The position numbers were made by a program, and so were the translations under genes. Shown here one piece after another: positions 1 to 6,070 of a stretch of 12,348 nt of DNA (position 1 is its first letter; each line of letters starts with the position of its first letter). The notes under the pieces were generated by a model that saw nothing but the letters and a program-made list of their open reading frames with translations, did no database searches and was not told where the DNA came from. The DNA comes from CAINDR01 sp964495615. GTDB taxonomy: Bacteria > Patescibacteriota > Patescibacteriia > Patescibacteriales > UBA12465. The DNA lies in NCBI GenBank assembly GCA_964495615.1, contig CAZBVX010000020.1, forward strand, positions 1 to 12,348. Reading direction: 5' to 3'.

Positions 1-1379
1 AATAAATAAAGAGCAACAAAATAAGAAAGCATCCCGACCAAAACCGAAGCAAACAAAGAAATATAGTTATCTGAAGCAAAAACAATCAAGCCCATCAAAA
101 TGGAGGCGGCTATAGTTTTGGCCAAAACAATTAAATTCTTTTTACCGCGATAATCAATAATTTTTTTGGCTTCTCGCAAACCGAGAATGGTCATTAACAT
201 GTTGGTCAACAAAACCGTGATACTGGCGCCAACTGCCTGAAACTTGGGAATTAAAATAAAATTCAAAATGATGCTCGCCAACAAAACGATGCCGATGTTA
301 AAAGTATTTTTCTTTTGCTTGTCGCAAGCGTTGAGTAAAGAGCCAATCGGAAAATTAATAAAAATAAAAAATAAGGCCACAATAGAAATTTGCAAAGGCA
401 AAGCGGCAGCAGCGTAATCGCTTTTGAAAATCAAAACCAAACGATCCGCCAAAACGATGGAGCCGATAATAATCGGCCAAGAAATCATAATTAAATAATT
501 AAGCGCCCGCTCAAAGGTGACGGCTAATTGAGAACGATTACTTTGCCAATAAGCGCTCATCGCTGGATAAAGCGAAGCGGTAAAAGCAGAAGGCAAAAAC
601 TGTAAAGCAAAAATAATTTTGAAAGCTACTTGATACAAACCAACTTGCACATCGCCAGCCAGTTGGGAAAGTAAAACCGAATCGAGATAAGTATAAAGTT
701 TTTGAAAAATCGCATAGACCGCAAAAGGCCAGCTAATAAAAAGCATTTCATAAACCGTCTGCTTGTTAAAAGTGAGATGCAAACGGACACCAATTTTGCG
801 GCGAACAATAAACCAAGAAAAAAAGAAATTAAAAATACTGGCTAGGGCCAGAACTAGCATTGCCGCCAAAACTCCATAATTAAAATACAAAGCTAGTCCG
901 CCAAAAACCAAAACAATCAACTGAAAAATCACCGAAGCGATACTTTCGTATTTCAAATTATGAAAACCGCGCGAAACCGAAAAAAAAGTATAAGTAAAAG
1001 AATCCAAAATCATGGAAATGGAAGAAATCAGGGCCAGCTTCATGATTAAAGAATCATAACCCAAAACCTTGACCGTCACCACTACGGCAAGCAAAGCCAA
1101 AAGAGCAAGGGGAATTTTGATGGCCAGAACGTTACCCAAAAGTCTTTTTGAATCTTCTTGGCGCTTGGCAATTTCCCTGGTTAGAACATTAGCAAAACCA
1201 AGATCAACAATAATTGCAAAAATAGTGGTTAAAGAGATTGCTAAATAATATTTTCCCAATAAAGCTGGCCCAAAAGCCCTGGCAAGCAAGGCAAAATAAG
1301 AAAATGAGATTATTTTCTGTAATATTAGGGCAACTGTTAAATATGAGGTATTTTTAGCAATATTGTTTACTTTATTCAT
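1..1379 (-). CDS. Polysaccharide flippase, MOP/RfbX (Wzx-like) family; C-terminus cut by the window edge
   Basis: The minus frame is open from an ATG at 1379 to the left edge, giving 459 codons with no stop, so the 3' end is missing. The translation begins MNKVNNIAKNTSYLTVALIL and is very hydrophobic, with about a dozen membrane segments separated by short basic loops. Near the N-terminus it has ARAFGPALLGKYYLA followed by FANVLTREIAKR, the layout seen in COG2244/Polysacc_synt flippases. Later it has FQKLYTYLDSVLLSQLAGD and VGLYQVAFKI, also typical of the family. Such proteins move lipid-linked sugar units across the cytoplasmic membrane for surface polysaccharide or glycan assembly. The substrate cannot be told from sequence. 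MurJ is a related alternative, but the GxxxxGxYYLA and LTREIA pattern fits RfbX/Wzx better. The gene diverges from rpmE, with a candidate extended -10 promoter about 28 bases before the start. No sugar-transferase genes are visible next to it inside the window. Confidence 0.85.
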   Translation of the reverse strand, partial: MNKVNNIAKNTSYLTVALILQKIISFSYFALLARAFGPALLGKYYLAISLTTIFAIIVDLGFANVLTREIAKRQEDSKRLLGNVLAIKIPLALLALLAVVVTVKVLGYDSLIMKLALISSISMILDSFTYTFFSVSRGFHNLKYESIASVIFQLIVLVFGGLALYFNYGVLAAMLVLALASIFNFFFSWFIVRRKIGVRLHLTFNKQTVYEMLFISWPFAVYAIFQKLYTYLDSVLLSQLAGDVQVGLYQVAFKIIFALQFLPSAFTASLYPAMSAYWQSNRSQLAVTFERALNYLIMISWPIIIGSIVLADRLVLIFKSDYAAAALPLQISIVALFFIFINFPIGSLLNACDKQKKNTFNIGIVLLASIILNFILIPKFQAVGASITVLLTNMLMTILGLREAKKIIDYRGKKNLIVLAKTIAASILMGLIVFASDNYISLFASVLVGMLSYFVALYL

Positions 1380-1406
1380 AGACTTTCAGTGTAACAAACT
1401 TTTTTT

Positions 1407-1415
1407 ATTATAACA
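1407..1415 (-). promoter_or_regulatory. Candidate extended -10 promoter for the flippase gene
   Basis: Read on the minus strand, TGT precedes a perfect TATAAT at 1412-1407. Transcription would start near 1400, giving a leader of about 20 bases to the ATG at 1379. There is no good -35 hexamer, only an AT-rich stretch, so the extended TGn element carries the call. Confidence 0.5.
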
Positions 1416-1419
1416 GCTA

Positions 1420-1448
1420 TTGATTCTTTTTAAAAGTTGTGATAATAT
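1420..1448 (+). promoter_or_regulatory. Candidate promoter for rpmE
   Basis: TTGATT (1420-1425) is followed after 17 bases by TAATAT (1443-1448), with TGA directly before the -10, an extended -10 arrangement. Transcription would start near 1455, leaving about 50 bases of leader before the rpmE ATG. It is divergent from the flippase promoter at 1407-1415, and the two are close enough to compete. Confidence 0.5.
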
Positions 1449-1504
1449 CATTTTTAGCGCCTTCTGAGGCCTAATTTTTTTATTAAATATTGATTGCAAT
1501 TGCT

Positions 1505-1837
1505 ATGAAAAAAGACATTCACCCACAATACAACGACGAATGCAAAGTAACTTGCGTTTGTGGCGACTCCATGATTGTTGGTTCCGTTGAAAAGGAAATC
1601 AAAGTTGAACTTTGTTCTAGTTGCCATCCTTTCTACACCGGAAAACAGAAACTTGTTGACAGCGCTCGCCGCGTTGAGAAGTTTGAAAACAAATCCAATT
1701 TGAAAGATCAACTTTCTCAAGAAAGAAAAGGTAAAAAAGCAAAAACTGCTGCTCGTTCCGCTGAAAGAGCCAAAAAAGAAGTAAAGGTAAAAGCTGACAG
1801 TTTTGCCAAAATCGCCCAAGTCAAATTAGGTAAATAG
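1505..1837 (+). CDS. rpmE: 50S ribosomal protein L31 (zinc-type) with a long basic C-terminal tail
   Basis: The 110-residue product opens with MKKDIHPQYN, the L31 N-terminal signature. It carries the zinc-binding pairs CVC (C17, C19) and CSSC (C37, C40), followed by HPFYTGKQKLVDSARRVEKF, which aligns well with known L31. The ORF could begin at a TTG at 1490, but the family's N-terminus is MKKDIHP, so the ATG at 1505 is chosen. There is no clear Shine-Dalgarno sequence. L31 sits on the central protuberance and bridges the large and small subunits. Typical L31 is about 66-70 residues. Here about 40 further residues, rich in lysine, alanine and arginine (roughly 68-110), form a predicted helical basic tail. 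C13 is an extra cysteine not needed for the usual zinc site. The stop is TAG. The position ahead of prfA-prmC matches the rpmE-prfA-prmC neighbourhood known from many bacteria. Confidence 0.95.
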   Translation: MKKDIHPQYNDECKVTCVCGDSMIVGSVEKEIKVELCSSCHPFYTGKQKLVDSARRVEKFENKSNLKDQLSQERKGKKAKTAARSAERAKKEVKVKADSFAKIAQVKLGK

Positions 1838-1851
1838 CTATTTTTGATACA

Positions 1852-1910
1852 AAAAAGCAATCGGTTCGTTTTATGATATAATAATCATATCCGCCGATTG
1901 CTTTTTGTTT
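1852..1910 (+). terminator. Intrinsic terminator of rpmE, with an unusually long structured loop
   Basis: A perfect 13-bp inverted repeat pairs aaaaagcaatcgg (1852-1864) with ccgattgcttttt (1894-1906), just after the rpmE stop. Runs of A on the left and T on the right let it work on both strands. The 29-base loop is long for a terminator. It contains a smaller inverted repeat, tatgat/atcata, and an extended -10-like string, TGATATAAT (1874-1882). Confidence 0.75.
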
Positions 1911-1935
1911 AGAAAAAATTGAGATAAATTTTAAA

Positions 1936-2062
1936 ATAAAAAAGGCCGTCAAAGACAATATCTGTATAGGACAATAAAGAATATTCTTTATTGTTAGGAG
2001 AACCTAAAACAAATTTGCTTTGATCGGCCAAAATGACAAAAAAGTTATTAACCATTTTTTGT
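1936..2062 (-). ncRNA. Candidate small structured RNA of about 127 nt, family not recognised
   Basis: No reading frame of note covers this stretch, but it has the parts of an RNA gene on the minus strand. A promoter lies at 2098-2070. The first transcribed bases form a hairpin: acaaaaaa and ttttttgt, 2062-2036. A closing stem pairs GGCCGATCAAAG (2029-2018) with CTTTGACGGCC (1954-1944), with one bulged A. It is followed directly by TTTTTTATTTT, giving an intrinsic terminator that works only on this strand. Inside the stem lie a hairpin TTAGG-TTCT-CCTAA (2007-1994) and a perfect 24-base palindrome (1994-1971, half-site acaataaagaat), so the RNA can fold as a three-way junction. The exposed UUCUCCU could pair with AGGAGAA-like ribosome-binding sequences. 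It lacks the conserved SRP RNA asymmetric loop, shows no sign of tmRNA or RNase P RNA, and is short for 6S RNA. It lies between rpmE and prfA and is divergent from prfA. Confidence 0.6.
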
Positions 2063-2077
2063 AAAATAAATTATAAC
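2048..2077 (+). promoter_or_regulatory. Candidate promoter for prfA-prmC
   Basis: TTAACC (2048-2053) and TATAAC (2072-2077) are 18 bases apart. Transcription would start near 2084, about 16 bases before the prfA ATG. Its -10 overlaps the -10 of the minus-strand small-RNA promoter at 2070-2075. A second possible pair, TTGTAA (2059-2064) with TATTAA (2081-2086), would give an almost leaderless mRNA. Neither is strong. Confidence 0.35.
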
Positions 2078-2098
2078 ACATATTAAAAATTTAAGCAA
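2070..2098 (-). promoter_or_regulatory. Promoter of the candidate small RNA
   Basis: On the minus strand, TTGCTT (2098-2093) is followed after exactly 17 bases by a perfect TATAAT (2075-2070), with TGT just before it as an extended -10. This is the best consensus promoter in the window, and no protein-coding gene lies downstream of it on that strand. Transcription would begin near 2062, at the first base of the 5' hairpin. Confidence 0.65.
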
Positions 2099-2099
2099 T

Positions 2100-3155
2100 A
2101 TGTTTGAACATATAAAAGAAAGATTTGCTAAAATTGAGCAAGAGTTAGCCAATCCAGAACTCGCCAATCAGCCGGCAGAAATGATTAAAATTTCTCGCGA
2201 GCATTCTTCCCTGCGCGAAGTGATAGAAATGATTAATTCTCTAGAAAAAATTCAAACTCAACTAAAAGACAATCGCGAAATTTTGGAGAACGAAAAAGAT
2301 CCAGAACTAAAAGCAATGGCCAGTGAAGAACTAGCACCGCTAGAAGAAGAAGCGGCTCGGCTCAACGAAGCAATCGAAGAAGAACTTCACCCAGCAAACC
2401 CAAATGACAAAAAGAATGCCATCGTTGAAATCCGCGGCGGTGCTGGCGGAGATGAATCTGCTCTATTTGCTGGCGACTTACTTAGAATGTATTCTCGCTT
2501 CTGTGAAAGAAACAATTTGAAGATGGAAATGCTGGATTCAAGTTTGATTGGTATTGGCGGAGTCAAAGAGGCAATTTTTTCCGTGAGCGGCAAAAATGCT
2601 TTTGGCTTGCTAAAATACGAAGCAGGCACTCATCGCGTTCAACGCGTTCCGGAAACTGAAAAGCAAGGACGCGTCCACACTTCCACCGCCACGGTGGTGG
2701 TTTTGCCGGAAGCAGAAGAAGTTGATATTGAAATCAAGGCCAATGATTTGAGAATTGATACTTTCTGTTCCAGTGGACCAGGCGGACAATGCGTTAACAC
2801 TACCTATTCAGCGATTCGCATCGTTCACATTCCAACCGGTATTACTGTTTCCTGCCAAGATCAGAAATCACAGCATCAAAACAAAGAAAAAGCGATGCAA
2901 GTTCTTCGTTCCAGATTATTGGCCAAACAAGAAGAAGAAAGACAGGCTTCTGAAACTGCTCTGCGCAAAAACCAAGTTGGCACTGGTGATCGCAGTGAAA
3001 AAATTAGAACCTATAATTTCCCTCAAGATCGAATTACTGATCATCGCATCAGCCAAAGCTGGCACAACATCGGCCATATTATGGATGGTGAATTGGATGA
3101 AGTTTTGGCCGCCCTCAAACAAGCCGAACGCGAAGAGCTGAGAAAACAGCAATAA
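2100..3155 (+). CDS. prfA: Peptide chain release factor 1 (RF1)
   Basis: RF1 recognises UAA and UAG in the ribosomal A site and triggers hydrolysis of peptidyl-tRNA. The 351-residue product is close to the usual length of about 355-360. The N-terminal half is helical and charged. VEIRGGAGGDESALFAGDLLRMY (109-131) is the RF signature. HRVQRVPETEKQGRVHTSTATV (178-199) contains the codon-reading tripeptide in RF1 form, P-x-T (P184-E-T186), not the SPF of RF2. The catalytic loop is SSGPGGQCVNTTYSAIRI, with GGQ at 228-230. The usual loop is GAGGQHVN, so A is replaced by P and H by C. The C-terminal RSEKIRTYNFPQDRITDHRI is fully conserved. The start ATG matches the family N-terminus but has no Shine-Dalgarno sequence. 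prmC, which methylates the GGQ glutamine, starts three bases after the stop, so the two form an operon. Confidence 0.97.
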   Translation: MFEHIKERFAKIEQELANPELANQPAEMIKISREHSSLREVIEMINSLEKIQTQLKDNREILENEKDPELKAMASEELAPLEEEAARLNEAIEEELHPANPNDKKNAIVEIRGGAGGDESALFAGDLLRMYSRFCERNNLKMEMLDSSLIGIGGVKEAIFSVSGKNAFGLLKYEAGTHRVQRVPETEKQGRVHTSTATVVVLPEAEEVDIEIKANDLRIDTFCSSGPGGQCVNTTYSAIRIVHIPTGITVSCQDQKSQHQNKEKAMQVLRSRLLAKQEEERQASETALRKNQVGTGDRSEKIRTYNFPQDRITDHRISQSWHNIGHIMDGELDEVLAALKQAEREELRKQQ

Positions 3156-3158
3156 AAT

Positions 3159-3992
3159 ATGATTATTGGCGAAGCGCTAGAAAATGAAAGAAAAAAAAGC
3201 GGCAAAGACCAAAACAAAAAATTGGAATTAGAATTGCTGCTGGCTTTTGTTTTGGGCGGCAACCGCACTTTTTTATTGCTCAACTATCAAAAAGAAATTT
3301 CAACAGCTGATTTAAAAAAATATCAACATCTGGCAAAAAAACTTTTTGCCGGCTGGCCGCTAGCTTATTTGATTGGCGAACGCGAATTTTATGGCCGTTC
3401 TTTTCTGGTTAATACGGCAACCCTGGTTCCCCGCCCAGAATCAGAAATGATTGTTGATTTAATTAAAGAAGAAAGCAAAAAATATCAAAAAGCAAACCTG
3501 ATTGATGTCGGCACTGGTTCTGGTTGTTTAATTATTTCGTTGGCTGCGGAATTGGGAAAAAAATTTAATTATTGCGCTCTGGATATTTCTTCAAAAGCTC
3601 TGGCGGTAGCCAAGAAAAATGCTCAAAAAAATAAAGTAAAAATAAATTTCTATCAAAGCGATCTTTTGAAAAATTTACCAAAACAAAAAGGTCCAATAAT
3701 TCTACTCGCCAACCTCCCCTATCTCACCAAAGAACAAGTTGTCAAAGAAAAAAGTATCAAAAAAGAGCCGCGAAGCGCTCTAATTTCTGGAAAAGATGGT
3801 TTTAAAGATTATCGCCGCCTATTCAAGCAGATTGCAGAACGTCCAGACTTGAAAAATTTTTATCTGATTATTGAAATTGATCCCCAACAAAAAAAATTAG
3901 TCAAAGAAGAAGGAAAGAAATATTTTCCAGATAAAAAAATAAGCCCAATCAAAGACTTGAGAAAAAAAATCAGATTCGTTGTAATAAATTAA
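3159..3992 (+). CDS. prmC: Release factor glutamine methyltransferase (PrmC/HemK)
   Basis: PrmC uses S-adenosylmethionine to methylate the side-chain nitrogen of glutamine in the GGQ loop of release factors, which speeds termination. The 277-residue product has the short helical N-terminal release-factor-binding domain, including WPLAYLIGEREFYGRSFLV (66-84), then VPRPESE (90-96). The SAM-binding motif I is LIDVGTGSGCLIISLA (114-129). The substrate-binding motif is ANLPYL, with NLPY at 185-188. Canonical PrmC has NPPY, so the first proline is replaced by leucine, while the asparagine and tyrosine that contact the glutamine remain. EPRSALISGKDGFKDYRRLF (203-222) is the conserved C-terminal motif. 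The ATG is three bases after the prfA stop, so translation is probably coupled. There is no separate promoter. A terminator shared with the convergent rodA overlaps the stop. Confidence 0.94.
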   Translation: MIIGEALENERKKSGKDQNKKLELELLLAFVLGGNRTFLLLNYQKEISTADLKKYQHLAKKLFAGWPLAYLIGEREFYGRSFLVNTATLVPRPESEMIVDLIKEESKKYQKANLIDVGTGSGCLIISLAAELGKKFNYCALDISSKALAVAKKNAQKNKVKINFYQSDLLKNLPKQKGPIILLANLPYLTKEQVVKEKSIKKEPRSALISGKDGFKDYRRLFKQIAERPDLKNFYLIIEIDPQQKKLVKEEGKKYFPDKKISPIKDLRKKIRFVVIN

Positions 3993-4020
3993 AAAGCCTT
4001 CTATCAAAGAGGTCTTTTTT
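3991..4020. terminator. Bidirectional terminator between prmC and rodA
   Basis: An A run, an imperfect GC-containing hairpin (G-C, CCTC paired with GAGG around a bulged T, loop tatcaaa) and a T run lie between the convergent genes. A on one side and T on the other let it end transcripts on both strands. It overlaps the prmC stop by two bases and ends seven bases before the rodA stop. Confidence 0.65.
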
Positions 4021-4027
4021 GTTTGTT

Positions 4028-5134
4028 TTAATAATTTTTCTTGGTACTAATGGCAATATTTTCAATAATTCCCGCCAGAATAAAACTGGAAATAATCGAT
4101 GAACCACCATAACTCACAAAAGGCAAAGCAATGCCGACCACCGGCATAATACCAAGATTCATTCCGATATTGATAAACACCTCCACAAACAACAATCCCG
4201 AGGCGCCAATAATGATGTAGGCCTCAAAATCATTGCGCACCCGCTTGAGAAGCAACAAGGAACGGAAAAAGAAAACCGCAAAAAATAAAATTACCAAAAA
4301 TACCCCAAAAAAACCAAGCTCTTCAGAAATAACTGCAAAAATAAAGTCAGTGTGCGCTTCTGGTAAAAATTTTAGTTGGGACTGCGAACCAAAACCAACT
4401 CCCTTGCCCATCATTCCTCCTGAGCCAACCGCAATCATGGCCTGAGAAACATTATAACCCTGTTCCAAGGAATTTTCTCCTGGATTAAAAAGAGTTAGAA
4501 TGCGTTCTTTTTGATAGGGCTTAAAAAATAAAAACCAAGCTAAGGCAAAAATGATTCCGCTAACCGCAAAAATAACCAAAAAATATTTGCGCTTAAAACC
4601 GGACAAGAGAATCATTACAAACCAAATGGCCAGCAGCATCAAAGAAGATCCAAAATCCGGCTGCAAAAGAATCAATCCAACCAAAACAAACGTGTAAAAG
4701 CCGGAAACCAGCAAATGGCTAGCCGTTTTGATTCTGGTTGATAAGCGAGCAAAATAATCCGATAAAAAAATAATCAAAATAATTTTCACAAATTCAACCG
4801 GCTGGAGATTGAAGCCAAAAATTGTGAACCAGCCTTTGGTGTTGCGAATTGTCTGGCCAAAAATTAAAACCGCAATTAAAATAACCACGGCAAAAACATA
4901 AAGATAACGGCTAACGCTTTTGAGGGAGTGAAAACTGGAAAGCGAAAAAAACAAAAAACAAGCTAAGCCGACAATAATAAATAAGATTTGCTTTTTAAAA
5001 TTCAACAAATCCAGCATTTCCTGGCCGAGAGCAACGCTATAAATCTCCACCAAACCAAAAATGGAAAGAAAAAAGACAGGCAAAAAAATAAGCCAGTCAA
5101 AATTCTTTAAACAATTTTTGAGATAGTTAAACAT
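4028..5134 (-). CDS. rodA: Rod-shape SEDS peptidoglycan glycosyltransferase RodA
   Basis: RodA polymerises lipid II into glycan strands with a class B PBP during cell elongation, in the cytoplasmic membrane. The 368-residue product has about ten hydrophobic segments and no N-terminal extension. Conserved SEDS blocks are visible: NLQPVEFVKI (109-118), LLQPDFGSSLMLLAIWFVMI (157-175), YQKERILTLFNP (207-218), GYNVSQAMIAVGSGGMMGKG (226-245) and SYGGSSI (341-347). The string GFGSQSQLKFLPEAHTDFIFAV is RodA-like, because FtsW usually has GLGxSxQK at this place. D263 in HTDF matches the Asp shown to be essential in other RodA proteins. FtsW/SpoVE is the alternative but less likely. The ATG at 5134 lies six bases after the stop of the upstream membrane protein, so the two form an operon. 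No clear Shine-Dalgarno sequence is seen. Confidence 0.9.
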   Translation of the reverse strand: MFNYLKNCLKNFDWLIFLPVFFLSIFGLVEIYSVALGQEMLDLLNFKKQILFIIVGLACFLFFSLSSFHSLKSVSRYLYVFAVVILIAVLIFGQTIRNTKGWFTIFGFNLQPVEFVKIILIIFLSDYFARLSTRIKTASHLLVSGFYTFVLVGLILLQPDFGSSLMLLAIWFVMILLSGFKRKYFLVIFAVSGIIFALAWFLFFKPYQKERILTLFNPGENSLEQGYNVSQAMIAVGSGGMMGKGVGFGSQSQLKFLPEAHTDFIFAVISEELGFFGVFLVILFFAVFFFRSLLLLKRVRNDFEAYIIIGASGLLFVEVFINIGMNLGIMPVVGIALPFVSYGGSSIISSFILAGIIENIAISTKKNY

Positions 5135-5140
5135 AGGCGG

Positions 5141-6013
5141 TTAGCGTCGAAAAACAGAAGAATCTAGAATATTGAGATCGGGGGTAATAACAATTTGCGC
5201 ACCAGATAGATCGCCATTTTGCCAAGAAATATTAATCGGACGTTTTTCTAGAGACTTCAAGTCTGTCAAAATGAAACGATTAACGCCAATTGGCGTACCG
5301 CCACTGGTCAAAACAATATTCAAAGGCACTTCCCAGTAGCTATAAGGAGATTTGTTTTCAATAACAAACGACAAACTATTTGATCCAGCAGCGGAAGTGA
5401 TTGATTTTTTGGTGATGAGAAAATTTGTGGTTTTTTGGTGAAATTCTTGCCAATTAGGGTATTTTCTAACATCTATCTTGTTCCAGCGAGTTTCTTTGAT
5501 TACAAATCGATAATTGCCACTTTTCTTTTCTTGCGCCAGAGATAGTAAATATTTTTCACTTTTCGGCATCATAAAATCGGTACCGCAAGAAAACTCTTCT
5601 TCTCCGGAAACAAAACAATAATCAAAGGAAGAGAAATATTTTTCGTTGTTGTTTTTGATCAAAACTGCCAAATCAATCTTTTCATTATGAAAAAAGGATA
5701 ACGGTGTGGAGGCAACTAGTGGCGATGCAATATTCATTAAGTGAATCGCTTGTAAATCAAGACCCATTTCCGCAAAATTTTCGGTTAGGGATTTGTCTTG
5801 GTCCTTGCCGACTAAGACATAATAAATATAGCCATAGGCAGCATAAACAAAAAAACCAATCGTAATCGAAATTAACAATAAGACTAAAAACCTCAAAAGG
5901 CGACGGCGATTCTCACTAATCCAAAGACCAAAATTCATCATCCGCAAACTAGGCCTGGAAGAATCTTGATAATCTTCTACTTTGAACTTTTGATTTTTGG
6001 GTTCTTTATTCAT
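5141..6013 (-). CDS. Unrecognised single-pass membrane protein upstream of rodA
   Basis: I do not recognise this 290-residue protein by family. A charged cytoplasmic N-terminus (1-36, ending ENRRR) precedes one strong hydrophobic segment (about 39-60, extended by YGYIYYVLVG to 70). The basic residues before it predict that the remaining 220 residues lie outside the membrane. That part alternates hydrophobic and polar residues like two beta-rich domains, roughly 85-175 and 195-290. C133 and C143, in DYCFVSGEEEFSCGTD, are the only cysteines and could form a disulfide. There is no lipobox, cleavable signal, catalytic motif or penicillin-binding motif. The gene starts at an ATG next to a palindromic divergent promoter and ends six bases before rodA. 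A role as an accessory or anchoring factor of the elongation machinery is inferred from that linkage alone. Confidence 0.8.
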   Translation of the reverse strand: MNKEPKNQKFKVEDYQDSSRPSLRMMNFGLWISENRRRLLRFLVLLLISITIGFFVYAAYGYIYYVLVGKDQDKSLTENFAEMGLDLQAIHLMNIASPLVASTPLSFFHNEKIDLAVLIKNNNEKYFSSFDYCFVSGEEEFSCGTDFMMPKSEKYLLSLAQEKKSGNYRFVIKETRWNKIDVRKYPNWQEFHQKTTNFLITKKSITSAAGSNSLSFVIENKSPYSYWEVPLNIVLTSGGTPIGVNRFILTDLKSLEKRPINISWQNGDLSGAQIVITPDLNILDSSVFRR

Positions 6014-6017
6014 ATTA

Positions 6018-6026
6018 TGATATAAT
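6018..6026 (+). promoter_or_regulatory. Candidate extended -10 promoter for the aldolase gene
   Basis: TGA followed by TATAAT (6021-6026) lies in the left arm of the inverted repeat. Transcription would start near 6033, about 38 bases before the aldolase ATG at 6071. A weak TTGGGT (5997-6002) lies 18 bases upstream. The first bases of the transcript would be the repeat's spacer and right arm. Confidence 0.55.
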
Positions 6027-6048
6027 AAAAATACTTTTAATTATTTTT

Positions 6049-6057
6049 ATTATATCA
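6049..6057 (-). promoter_or_regulatory. Candidate extended -10 promoter for the membrane protein-rodA operon
   Basis: The mirror copy in the right arm reads TGATATAAT on the minus strand, with TATAAT at 6054-6049. Transcription would start near 6041, giving a leader of about 28 bases to the ATG at 6013. No recognisable -35 is present, so the extended -10 would have to suffice. Confidence 0.55.
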
Positions 6058-6070
6058 TAATAACATAAAT

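Larger units (their letters stand above)
6014..6061. repeat. Perfect inverted repeat with 20-bp arms filling a divergent promoter region
   Basis: The left arm (6014-6033) and right arm (6042-6061) are exact reverse complements, with an eight-base spacer cttttaat. The repeat fills nearly all of the 57 bases between the two divergent start codons. Both arms carry the same extended -10 string in opposite directions. The arms are AT-only apart from one G/C pair. It could be an operator for a dimeric regulator, two mirrored promoters, or a cruciform-forming site. Confidence 0.85.

Noticed and set aside
1490..1504. Upstream TTG start for rpmE
   Set aside because: L31 proteins begin MKKDIHP, matching the ATG at 1505; the five added codons have no support.
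1454..1819. Long minus-strand ORF opposite rpmE
   Set aside because: Its Phe/Ser-rich product is what an antisense frame of a Lys-rich gene gives; the L31 frame on the other strand is certain.
1936..2062. Identification of the small RNA as 6S RNA
   Set aside because: An elongated fold with an internal bubble is possible, but the transcript is shorter than usual 6S and the pairing around the bubble is poor; left unassigned.
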